From JAFGRR01 sp964499235 (GTDB taxonomy: Bacteria > Planctomycetota > Phycisphaerae > UBA1845 > Fen-1342), in contig CAZCKC010000042.1 of the NCBI GenBank assembly GCA_964499235.1, positions 1-23,997 of the forward strand: a stretch of DNA of 23,997 bases. The letters run 5' to 3'. The first letter of the stretch is position 1. Each line of letters opens with the position of its first letter. Made by a program: the position numbers and the translations under genes. Positions 1-7,462 of this stretch are shown here, piece after piece. The notes beneath the pieces are model-generated. The model did no database searches, was not told the origin of the DNA, and saw nothing but the letters and a program-made list of their open reading frames with translations.

Positions 1-1261
1 CATCCAACGCCCATTCCGGCCGCAGCATGATCACCCCCAGCCGCGCAAACGGCGGGTGCCCCGTTCCGTAAACATCCGACTCCAGCACCTGAAACCGCGC
101 CGCCCCGACCAGCGCATCACAATCCACCTCGCCATCCCCGACATAGACATCCACGCTGTACGCCCCCGGCAACAGCGATAGCGCCGGCAACCGGCAACGC
201 AGCGTCCCACGCTCATACGCGCCGGCCCCCCACGGCGCCCCGGTCATCCGCGTGTTCACGCCTCCAACCTCACCAACGCCCAGCTTCTGAATGACCACGC
301 CCAGCACCGGCCGCTCGAGCGGCGCCCCGCCCGCGCAATCGAAAACCACCGCAACCTCCAGCTCCGCCCCCAGCGGCAGCATCCCCGGCCGCACCGCCTG
401 CGCACTCGACAGCCCCACGTTCGTGATCAGCGGCATCGCCCAGTCCGGCCGCTCGCCCGCCCCCTCCTCGAGCCCTGCTGCACCGGCATGCACCTGCGTC
501 AGGTACCGCTCCACCGCTTCGTTCACCGGGCCGTCGAACACGCCCCGTCCCCCCTCCAGCACCAGCGCCCGCTGGCACAGCCGCGCGACCGCTGCCATGT
601 TGTGGCTCACGAACAAAATCGTCCGGCCGTGCCGGCTGATCGCGTCCATCTTGCCCAGGCACTTTGCCTGAAAGGCGGCGTCGCCGACCGCCAGCACCTC
701 GTCAACCACGAGGATCTCCGGCTCCAGGTGCGCCGCGACCGCGAACGCCAGCCGCACGTACATCCCGCTCGAGTACCGCTTCACCGGCGTATCGAGAAAC
801 CGCTCGATCTCCGCGAACGCCACGATCGCGTCGAACCGCGCATCGATCTCGCGCTTCCGCATCCCCAGGATCGCGCCGTTCAGGTAGATGTTCTCGCGCC
901 CCGTCAGCTCCGGGTGAAACCCCGTCCCCACCTCCAGCAGGCTCCGCACGCTTCCGCGCAGCTCCGCCTCACCCGCTGTCGGCACCGTGATCCGCGAGAG
1001 GATCTTGAGCAGCGTGCTCTTGCCCGCCCCGTTTGCGCCGATCACGCCGACCACCTCGCCGGGCTGCACATCGAACGAGACGTCCTGCAGCGCCCAGAAC
1101 TGCTCGGGTTCCGCCGCCCGCTCGCCTAGCTGCCGCAGCCGCCGCCACGGCGCGCTCAGCGCCCGCGCGACCGCGTCGCCGAACGTGTCACCGCCCGGCG
1201 CACGCTGCCCCAGCTTGTAAGCCTTGCCGAGACCCCGCACCCGAATCGCCGGCGCACCCAT
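1..1261 (-). CDS. wzt: Polysaccharide ABC transporter ATP-binding protein (Wzt/TagH-like), 3' end outside window
   Basis: Minus-strand frame opening at the ATG at 1261-1259 and still open at base 1, so about 420 codons are visible and the C-terminus is cut off. It would power export of an O-antigen-like or other surface glycan across the inner membrane with the permease encoded just upstream. Walker A is GANGAGKST at residues 75-83. The family signature YSSGMYVRLAFA, Walker B with ILVVDEVLAVGD and the H-loop FVSHNM follow in order. After the ATPase, from about residue 260, comes a beta-rich extension (for example AYSVDVYVGDGEVDCDAL) in the position of the Wzt C-terminal glycan-recognition domain. 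The start has a Shine-Dalgarno GAGG at 1270-1267, five bases before the ATG, and lies 7 bases after the permease stop, so the two are one operon. Glycan specificity cannot be read from sequence. Family call is confident; the exact substrate is unknown. Confidence 0.9.
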   Translation of the reverse strand, partial: MGAPAIRVRGLGKAYKLGQRAPGGDTFGDAVARALSAPWRRLRQLGERAAEPEQFWALQDVSFDVQPGEVVGVIGANGAGKSTLLKILSRITVPTAGEAELRGSVRSLLEVGTGFHPELTGRENIYLNGAILGMRKREIDARFDAIVAFAEIERFLDTPVKRYSSGMYVRLAFAVAAHLEPEILVVDEVLAVGDAAFQAKCLGKMDAISRHGRTILFVSHNMAAVARLCQRALVLEGGRGVFDGPVNEAVERYLTQVHAGAAGLEEGAGERPDWAMPLITNVGLSSAQAVRPGMLPLGAELEVAVVFDCAGGAPLERPVLGVVIQKLGVGEVGGVNTRMTGAPWGAGAYERGTLRCRLPALSLLPGAYSVDVYVGDGEVDCDALVGAARFQVLESDVYGTGHPPFARLGVIMLRPEWALD

Positions 1262-1268
1262 CACCACC

Positions 1269-2144
1269 TCACGCAATGTCCGCGTAGCGCCGCTCGGCCC
1301 GCCGGAAGTTCAGCACGCCCACCACCAGCACCACCCCCGCGATCGCCATCGCCACGCCGATCGCCGCCCAGTCGAACGGCTGATCCAGCAGCGCACTGCG
1401 AAAACCGCCGATGATCCCCGTCAGCGGGTTCAGCCACAGCAACCACCGGTACGCCTCCGGCACCAGCGTCGGCGGATACACCACCGGGCTCAAAAACATC
1501 CCGATCTGCATCATGAACGGCACCACGATTCGAAAGTCGCGGTAGCTCACCGTGATGCTGCTCAACAAGATCCCCGTCCCCAGCGCCAACACCACCGCCA
1601 GCACCAGCAGCACCGGCAACACCACCACGCTCAGCCCCGGGAAATACCCGAACCACGCCATCAACCCGAGGTAAACGACGAAGCTCAACCCGAAGTCCGT
1701 CAGGCTCACCCCGATCCCCGTCGCCGGAATGAACAGCCGCGGCAGGTAGATCTTCGTCAACAGCCCCGCCTGCGTGATTAAACTCTGCGACGCCGCCGTC
1801 ACCGCGCTCGAGAACAACAGCCACGGCAACAGCCCCGCGTACACGAACACCGGGTAGGGCACCCCCTCCGACGGGATCTTCGCCAGCCGCCCGAAGATCA
1901 CCGAGAAGATCGCCATCGTCGCGACCGGCTGCAGGATCGCCCACGCCGCCCCGATCACCGTCTGCTTGTACCGCACCTTGATGTCGCGCCACACCAAAAA
2001 ATAGAGCAGCTCGCGATACCGCCACAACTCCCCCACATCCACGCCCTGCCAGCCCCGCTGTGGACGGATCCGCACCACCGGCGGCTCAGCCCCGCCGCCG
2101 GGTGGCGCGGAAGTCCAAGACGCGTTAACGGGCGTGCTGCTCAC
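1269..2144 (-). CDS. wzm: Polysaccharide ABC transporter permease (Wzm-like, ABC-2 family)
   Basis: About 291 residues. Inner-membrane partner of the downstream Wzt-like ATPase, forming the channel for an undecaprenyl-linked glycan. The N-terminal amphipathic stretch ELWRYRELLYFLVWRDIKVRYKQT is the typical start of ABC-2 polysaccharide permeases. It is followed by about six membrane segments, including PVFVYAGLLPWLLFSSAV, the LTDFGLSFVVYLGLMAWFG region, LPVLLVLAVVLALGTGILL, and the conserved MQIGMFLSPVVYPP and LNPLTGIIGGFRSALL stretches. I place the start at the GTG at 2144-2142, because GGAG (2155-2152 on the minus strand) precedes it by 7 bases and the hydrophilic leader after it is short. 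The same frame stays open further upstream into the assembly gap, but that extension has no family resemblance. The stop is 7 bases before the ATPase start, which indicates translational coupling. Confidence 0.9.
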   Translation of the reverse strand: MSSTPVNASWTSAPPGGGAEPPVVRIRPQRGWQGVDVGELWRYRELLYFLVWRDIKVRYKQTVIGAAWAILQPVATMAIFSVIFGRLAKIPSEGVPYPVFVYAGLLPWLLFSSAVTAASQSLITQAGLLTKIYLPRLFIPATGIGVSLTDFGLSFVVYLGLMAWFGYFPGLSVVVLPVLLVLAVVLALGTGILLSSITVSYRDFRIVVPFMMQIGMFLSPVVYPPTLVPEAYRWLLWLNPLTGIIGGFRSALLDQPFDWAAIGVAMAIAGVVLVVGVLNFRRAERRYADIA

Positions 2145-2256
2145 GAGCGAACTCCGGCAATTCTTGCGCGGCCGGGCGCCGACGCGCCCCGTCTTTCCTT
2201 GCCTATCGGAGTCCGCCCCGCCGGCGCTTGATCGCCCGCCGCCCGCACCGCCGCCC

Positions 2257-2356
2257 NNNNNNNNNNNNNNNNNNNNNNNNNNNNNNNNNNNNNNNNNNNN
2301 NNNNNNNNNNNNNNNNNNNNNNNNNNNNNNNNNNNNNNNNNNNNNNNNNNNNNNNN
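2257..2356. other. Assembly gap (100 N)
   Basis: Exactly 100 undetermined bases, the conventional filler for a scaffold join of unknown size. It separates the divergently oriented permease gene from the methyltransferase gene, so the true distance, any gene inside, and even the adjacency of the two contigs are uncertain. The 112 bases between the permease start and the gap (2145-2256) show the permease ribosome-binding site and nothing else I can support. Confidence 0.99.
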
Positions 2357-2363
2357 CGTCCGC

Positions 2364-3125
2364 ATGCGCCCCCCGCTCGCCGACGAGAATGGCCGCTTCG
2401 TCTTCATCAACGGCTACTGGCCCGGCGAGCGTATCACCCGCCAATTCATCGACTGCATCCGCCCCGGCGACACCGTCCTCGACATCGGCGCCAACATCGG
2501 CTACTTCACCCTCGTCGCCGCCCACCTCGCCGGCCCCAGCGGCCACGTCCACGCCTTCGAAGCCTCGCCCGTCGTCCTGCCCATCCTCCGCGAGAACATC
2601 CGCCTCAACCCGCACCTGAACATCACGCTCCACCCCGCCGCCGTCTCCGACCACGCCGGCGAGATCGAGTTCCACACCGCCGCCGCCGGCCAGCTCGGCT
2701 ACTCCTCCATCCGCAGCTCACTCGCCGCCACCCAGTCCGTCGACCGCGTCCCCGCCATCACCGTCGACAGCCTCTGCGACGAGCTCCCCCGCGTCAGCTT
2801 CATCAAGGTCGACGTCGAAGGCGCCGAACAGCTCGTCTTGACCGGCGCCCGCCGGCTCATCCAGCGCGATCGCCCCATCATCGTCAGCGAGCTCGACGAC
2901 GCCTTCCTTCGCGAGCTCGGCAGCAGCGCCGCCAACCTCTGCGCAACACTCCGCGACCACGGCTACACCCTCGAGGAGATCATCACCGCCGGCCGCCGCG
3001 CCCCGCTCACCACGCCGCCGGTCGAACGCTGCAACCTCATCGCCACACCACCACCACCAGCTACGAAACGGGCGGCGCCGCCCGCTGCCAGGGCGCCCCT
3101 CACCGTCGGCAGCACCGCATCATGA
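2364..3125 (+). CDS. FkbM family SAM-dependent methyltransferase, 5' end possibly in the gap
   Basis: At least 253 residues. It probably O-methylates a sugar or other small molecule, here likely a surface glycan given the flanking ABC exporter and glycosyltransferase. The SAM-binding motif I is DTVLDIGANIGYFT at residues 36-49, with the acidic ribose-binding residue E66 in HAFEAS. The FkbM hallmark FIKVDVEGAE lies at 146-155. The frame is open from the ATG at 2364 back to the edge of the N run, without a convincing ribosome-binding site in the seven bases available. The real start may therefore lie in the gap; the visible N-terminus (WPGERITRQFIDCIRPGD) already reaches the usual beginning of the domain. 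The last ~30 residues are a Pro/Ala-rich tail without domain character. The stop overlaps the next gene's start by the ATGA at 3122-3125. Confidence 0.85.
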   Translation: MRPPLADENGRFVFINGYWPGERITRQFIDCIRPGDTVLDIGANIGYFTLVAAHLAGPSGHVHAFEASPVVLPILRENIRLNPHLNITLHPAAVSDHAGEIEFHTAAAGQLGYSSIRSSLAATQSVDRVPAITVDSLCDELPRVSFIKVDVEGAEQLVLTGARRLIQRDRPIIVSELDDAFLRELGSSAANLCATLRDHGYTLEEIITAGRRAPLTTPPVERCNLIATPPPPATKRAAPPAARAPLTVGSTAS

Positions 3126-4081
3126 GACCCACGCCAGCCAACAGCGCCCCCGTCACCAACGACGGCCACATCACCGTCGTCATCCCGTGCTACAACCGCG
3201 CCGCCACCCTCCCCCGCGCCATCGCCACCGCCCAGCAGCAAACCATCGCCGAGCGATGCACCATCATCGTCGTCGACGACGGCAGCACCGATGCGACCCC
3301 CGAAATCGCCGCCCGCTACGACCACGCCATCGAATCCATCCGCCAGCCTAACCAGGGCCCCGGCGCCGCCCGCAACACCGGCATCCGCCACGCCCGCACC
3401 GAGTTCGTCGCCTTCCTCGACAGCGACGACGAATGGCACCCCGCCAAGCTCGAGCGCCAACTCGCCCTGCTCCGCCAATGGCCCGCCGCCGTCTTCTGCG
3501 CCAGCCCGATGACCTACCTCTACCCCGATCACCGCCGCGAAACCGTCATCCCCACCGGCGTCCCGCTCGACACGCCCTTCGACCACGTCCCCGTGCTCCT
3601 CCAGCGCCCGATCATCTCCACCACCACCCTCGTCCGCCGCGCCGACCTGCTGGCCGTCGGCGGTTTCAACCCTGCCCTCCGCCGCAGCGAGGACTGGGAC
3701 CTCTGGATCCGCCTCGGAGCCCGCGGCCCCGCCCTCATCCTGTCGACCGCCGACGCCCTCTATCACCGCGACGCCACCGGCTCGCTCGCCGACGATCAGC
3801 GCCAAATGGCCGCCGCCAAGCTCACCGCTTTCCGCCACGTCTGGCCGACCGTCGCGCCCACCCCCGCCTGGCGCCAGGCCTGGCACCGCGGCCGCCGCCG
3901 CGCCCTCGCCTCCGCCCGCGACCTCGCCTACGCCGACCGCGACTACGCCGCCGCCCTCAACCTCGGCCTCCGCGCCGCGTGGCACAGCCACGGCCGCCTC
4001 GACCGCTGGGAGTGGGGCCGCCTCCTCGCCGCCGCCGCCCGCCTCGTCACTTGCCCAAGGCCACGCCGCCTCCCCGCCTGA
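3122..4081 (+). CDS. Family 2 (GT-A) glycosyltransferase
   Basis: 319 residues from the ATG at 3122, which overlaps the methyltransferase stop (ATGA) and so suggests translational coupling. It would transfer a nucleotide-activated sugar onto a growing glycan at the cytoplasmic face. N-terminal GT-A fold: ITVVIPCYNR at 17-26, the nucleotide-binding VVDDGSTD at 50-57, the GPGAARNTGIRHA segment near 79-91, and the metal-binding DxD-type motif FLDSDDEW at 98-105. The catalytic-base region RRSEDWDLWIRLGARG is at about 187-202, typical of GT2 enzymes. The C-terminal ~90 residues are Ala/Arg-rich and helical without transmembrane segments. The donor and acceptor sugars cannot be inferred. The frame is open further upstream, but only as an overlap with the methyltransferase gene. 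Confidence 0.88.
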   Translation: MRPTPANSAPVTNDGHITVVIPCYNRAATLPRAIATAQQQTIAERCTIIVVDDGSTDATPEIAARYDHAIESIRQPNQGPGAARNTGIRHARTEFVAFLDSDDEWHPAKLERQLALLRQWPAAVFCASPMTYLYPDHRRETVIPTGVPLDTPFDHVPVLLQRPIISTTTLVRRADLLAVGGFNPALRRSEDWDLWIRLGARGPALILSTADALYHRDATGSLADDQRQMAAAKLTAFRHVWPTVAPTPAWRQAWHRGRRRALASARDLAYADRDYAAALNLGLRAAWHSHGRLDRWEWGRLLAAAARLVTCPRPRRLPA

Positions 4082-4172
4082 CGTCACCCGCACCGCCGCT
4101 GGCCTCTCGCCCCTACCGGGTTATCATGCCATCCGGGGACGAGCCAGCCAGAATCAACGCGTGGGAAACCGC

Positions 4173-5369
4173 ATGCGCTACCGACGTTTCGGCCGCACCG
4201 AAATCCAGATGCCCGTCTTCTCCTGTGGCGGCATGCGCTACCAGCATGGCTGGCAGGACGCCCCGCTCGACAAGATCCCCCCCGACAACCAGGCCAACCT
4301 CGAAGCCACCATCCGCAAGGCCGTCGATGTCGGCATCAACCACATCGAAACCGCCCGCGGCTACGGCTCCTCCGAGCGCCAGCTTGGCCTCATCCTCCCC
4401 ACCTTCCCCCGCGACCAGCTCATCGTCCAGACCAAGGTCGGCCCCAAGCCGGACGCGGCCGCCTTCGTCGCCGACTTCGAGGACTCGCGCCAGCGCCTGC
4501 AGCTCGACTACGTCGACCTGCTCGCCTTCCACGGCGTCAACACGCACCGCGACCTGTGGTGGGTGACCCGCGACGGCGGCTGCCTCCAGGCCGCCCGCCA
4601 GCTTCAGCGCGAAGGCAAGGTTCGCCACGTCGGCTTCTCCACTCACGGCGACACCGACGTCATCGTCGACGCGATCAACTGGGACCGCGACGGCGGCCTC
4701 GACTACGTCAACCTGCACTACTATTTCATCTTCCAGAACCACAAGCCCGCCATCGAAGCCGCCACCAAGCAGGACCTGGGCGTCTTCATCATCAGCCCGG
4801 CCGACAAGGGCGGCATGCTCTACCAGCCACCGGACAAGCTCGTCGCGCTCTGCGACCCGCTCCACCCGCTGGTCTTCAATTGCCTTTGGTGTCTCCAGCA
4901 GCCCGCGGTCCACACGCTCAGCCTCGGCGCCGCCCGCCCCAGCGACTTCGATCTCCAGCTCTCATCCTTGGAAAAGCTCGACGCCGCCGCCACGCTGCTA
5001 CCCCCCATCGAGCAGCGGCTCTCCGCGGCCATGGACGCGGCCGTCGGCGAGGGCTACTTCGCCCGCTTCCGCGAAGGCCTCGCCGAAACGCTCAACCAGC
5101 CCGGCCACATCGCTGTCGAGACGATCCTCTGGCTCCGCGCGCTCGCGCTGGGCTGGGGGCTGACGGACTACGCCAAGATGCGCTACGGCCTGCTCGGCAA
5201 CGCCGGCTCATGGTTCTACGGCAACAACGCGCTCAACGCCGACGTCTACGCCGAAAAGCTCACGAAGAGCAACAGCCAGAGCCCCTTCGCCGACCAGCTC
5301 CCCGACCAGCTCACCGACGCCCACGACCGCTTCTGGTCCGCCCCCCAGACCCGCCTCAGCGAATCTTAA
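4173..5369 (+). CDS. Aldo/keto reductase family protein
   Basis: 398 residues from the ATG at 4173, chosen because GGGA at 4163-4166 sits six bases upstream and MRYRRFGRTEIQMP is the usual beginning of the family; an in-frame GTG at 4161 would add four residues. It is a predicted cytosolic NAD(P)H-dependent oxidoreductase of unknown substrate. The (beta/alpha)8 barrel motifs are visible: GINHIETARGYGSSE (54-68), TKVG with K88, LLAFHG with H120, and KVRHVGFSTHG in strand 6. Tyr64, Lys88 and His120 match the catalytic tetrad, but the usual aspartate is a glutamate (E59). The region after about residue 280 is an extra helical domain. In related proteins of COG1453 the tail often carries ferredoxin cysteines; no CxxCxxC pattern is seen here. 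It stands alone and converges on the next gene with 23 bases between the stops. Confidence 0.85.
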   Translation: MRYRRFGRTEIQMPVFSCGGMRYQHGWQDAPLDKIPPDNQANLEATIRKAVDVGINHIETARGYGSSERQLGLILPTFPRDQLIVQTKVGPKPDAAAFVADFEDSRQRLQLDYVDLLAFHGVNTHRDLWWVTRDGGCLQAARQLQREGKVRHVGFSTHGDTDVIVDAINWDRDGGLDYVNLHYYFIFQNHKPAIEAATKQDLGVFIISPADKGGMLYQPPDKLVALCDPLHPLVFNCLWCLQQPAVHTLSLGAARPSDFDLQLSSLEKLDAAATLLPPIEQRLSAAMDAAVGEGYFARFREGLAETLNQPGHIAVETILWLRALALGWGLTDYAKMRYGLLGNAGSWFYGNNALNADVYAEKLTKSNSQSPFADQLPDQLTDAHDRFWSAPQTRLSES

Positions 5370-5392
5370 CGCGGCCACTCAGGTTTCGCGCA

Positions 5393-7240
5393 CTACACGC
5401 TCAACAACAACTCCACGAACGCATCAATATCGAAGAAATCCACCATCCCGTCGTCGTTCACATCTCCCTGCCGCCGATCACACCCCGGGAACACGGCTGC
5501 ATACCCCGCCGGATCCACCAGCGCCGTCACGAACGGATCGATATCAAAAAAGTCCACCACCCCGTCACAGTTCAAATCCCCCGTCCGCTCGCCGACCGTC
5601 AACACCACGTCCCCGCCAACATACTCCACCTGCCAGCGATACCCCGGCGGCAGCGCGTGCGCCGCGAACGTCCCACTCCGACTGCCCGCGCTTACCAGCG
5701 TGAACGTCTCGCCCTCCGCCAAGCTCGGCAACCCCTCCGGAAACGTCACCCGCAACACCCCGTCCAACGCCGCCTCCCCGAACACCAGCAACTGCCCCGC
5801 CGGACCCGCGGCGATGTCCGCTAGCGCTACCGCCGTCACACTCCCGGCCGCCGCCGCGTAATCACCCGTAATCAAGCACGTCCCCGTCGGCACGCTCGGC
5901 GTCCCCACAACCCACTCCGCCTGGTTGTCGACGTTCCCCAGCACGACTCCGTCGATCGCCACCGCCCCAGCCGTATTCGCCAGCGTGTTTACCAGCCCCA
6001 CATCAAGCTGCCCCTCATCCACGACGATCCCACCCCCGAAACCGTTCTCGATGGTCGCCCCGTCCTCCGCCGGCCCCAGGCACTTCAGCGCCTGCCCGCT
6101 CGTCAACGTGATCAGCCCCCGGTTGAACACCGTCCGCACCGTCAACGTCGCCGGCCGACTCAGCACCAGCTCGCCCTCGTTCTCCAGCCTGGCACCCGCC
6201 AGATCACCAGCCGCGTACGCGAGTCGGTTGCTGTTCACAACATCAACGTTCACGATTGGCGGGTTGCCCGGATCGGCCTCGTCCTGCAGCACGAGCACGC
6301 CCTCGTTGAACAGGACCGGCGGCAACTCACCCGCTTGCGTCGGCGTCGCGCCCTCCAGAACCGCGCCGCTGTCGATCTCCAACTCGCCGTCGTTAAAAAA
6401 GCTGTCGAACGTGAACGCGCAGTCGCGAATCACCCCGACTGCCCCAAAATCGCCCAGCACCGACCCACAGCTCACCTGCCCACCAAAGAACTCGGCGTTT
6501 TCGTAACGCAGCGACGCGCTTTCCAGCGTACCCCCGCTGATCCGAAAAGCCCCGCTCAGCGAGACACTCGTGTCGAAGAAGGCCTCGCCGCCCGTCTGTT
6601 CATATTCCGCGTTGAAGTCGACGAACAGCGACTCCCCCGTCAGCACCCCGCCCGCCAGCAGGTACTTCTGCGTCCCGAACGAGCTGCCGTAAACCGACAG
6701 TCTCGTCGTTGTGTGCGTCCCACCCTGCTGCGAGAACGCCGCTGCCCCGCCGCCTACCGCCAACCGACACCCCACCGGGGCCGTATCCAGCACCGCATCA
6801 TTCGCCAAGCCATAAGCCCCACTCGCCAGCGTAGAACCCGCCAGCCACAACTCATCAAAATCCGCCGTCCCGCCCAACTGCAGATAGCTTCCCAAGCCAC
6901 CACTCAGCGCATCGCCGCGGCCCACGAAACACGTCCCCGCCAACAGCGCCCCACTGTTCTGCGTCAACCGCAGCAAGGCATCCCGGTCCGTGCCCACCCG
7001 CAGCGTCCCCAGCACCGGCGTCGTCGTGTCAAACGCGATCTGCGTGAGCTGGTCGTTGTCCGGTACCAGGTCGATGTCCTGCCCCGCCGTCGGCAACCCG
7101 AACGGCGACCAGTTGCCCGCATCCCCCCAAGCCCCACTCGTTCCGCCGAACCACAACCGATCCTGAGCCGCCGCCCCCGGCCCCACCACGCCCAGCAGGA
7201 TCCAACTGACGATCGCCCCCGCGCACGTCGCGTACCGCAT
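5393..7240 (-). CDS. Secreted protein with passenger-like beta region and C-terminal dockerin-like EF-hand pair
   Basis: 615 residues. An N-terminal signal peptide (charged start, hydrophobic SWILLGVVGP, predicted cut after GAAA at about residue 25) sends it out of the cytoplasm. The mature start, WFGGTSGAWGDAGNWSPFGLPTAG, and the long Gly/Ala/Leu/Val-rich body resemble autotransporter-passenger or beta-helix proteins ('GDAGNWS' repeats). No catalytic motif is visible. The C-terminus has two calcium-binding dockerin-like loops, D555-x-N557-x-D559 to D566 and D593-x-N595-x-D597 to D604, each followed by 'FFDIDxFV'. I know this arrangement from many Planctomycetota exported proteins that have no cellulosome, where it may serve attachment or sorting. 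The start is supported by a strong Shine-Dalgarno AAGGAGGT five bases upstream (7252-7245). Function unknown; perhaps a surface or matrix protein. Confidence 0.85.
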   Translation of the reverse strand: MRYATCAGAIVSWILLGVVGPGAAAQDRLWFGGTSGAWGDAGNWSPFGLPTAGQDIDLVPDNDQLTQIAFDTTTPVLGTLRVGTDRDALLRLTQNSGALLAGTCFVGRGDALSGGLGSYLQLGGTADFDELWLAGSTLASGAYGLANDAVLDTAPVGCRLAVGGGAAAFSQQGGTHTTTRLSVYGSSFGTQKYLLAGGVLTGESLFVDFNAEYEQTGGEAFFDTSVSLSGAFRISGGTLESASLRYENAEFFGGQVSCGSVLGDFGAVGVIRDCAFTFDSFFNDGELEIDSGAVLEGATPTQAGELPPVLFNEGVLVLQDEADPGNPPIVNVDVVNSNRLAYAAGDLAGARLENEGELVLSRPATLTVRTVFNRGLITLTSGQALKCLGPAEDGATIENGFGGGIVVDEGQLDVGLVNTLANTAGAVAIDGVVLGNVDNQAEWVVGTPSVPTGTCLITGDYAAAAGSVTAVALADIAAGPAGQLLVFGEAALDGVLRVTFPEGLPSLAEGETFTLVSAGSRSGTFAAHALPPGYRWQVEYVGGDVVLTVGERTGDLNCDGVVDFFDIDPFVTALVDPAGYAAVFPGCDRRQGDVNDDGMVDFFDIDAFVELLLSV

Positions 7241-7462
7241 TCCGACCTCCTTCCCAAACAGTTCATTCGCCGTAGCCTAATCACGGAAGCGCTCACCGCC
7301 TTACGCACTTTCCCTAGCCCGTCCTCGGCCGCGCCGCCGCTGTCACAACCCAAGCGGGCGTGAATCAAAGCAGGACGCGATCGAAGTTTTTTGAACCAGG
7401 GATCAAACCGAAGAGAAATGAGGCGTTGAGAAGCGACACGGCGCCACAACCACCCGCCCGCG
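7241..7462. other. Intergenic region between phosphatase and secreted-protein genes
   Basis: 222 bases with both flanking genes on the minus strand. It holds the strong ribosome-binding site of the secreted-protein gene at its left end and presumably that gene's promoter, but I found no convincing -35/-10 pair. No hairpin plus T-run that would end the hydrogenase operon was seen. Confidence 0.5.

Noticed and set aside
488..1129. Long plus-strand frame opposite the ABC ATPase gene
   Set aside because: Composition dominated by His/Arg/Pro; the minus strand carries all ABC ATPase motifs in order.
1261..2025. 254-codon open frame on the minus strand inside the permease gene
   Set aside because: Gly/Ala/Arg-rich translation without motifs, in a shifted frame of a well-supported ABC-2 permease; a GC-skew artefact.
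2963..4093. 376-codon minus-strand frame opposite the methyltransferase and glycosyltransferase
   Set aside because: Almost only Gly, Ala, Val, Glu and Asp with no domain; mirror of GC-rich codon positions on the plus strand.
7380..7462. Terminator or tRNA-like element after the phosphatase gene (GGTTCAAA-like stretch)
   Set aside because: No stem with a T-run and no cloverleaf could be formed; the resemblance is to a single short motif only.
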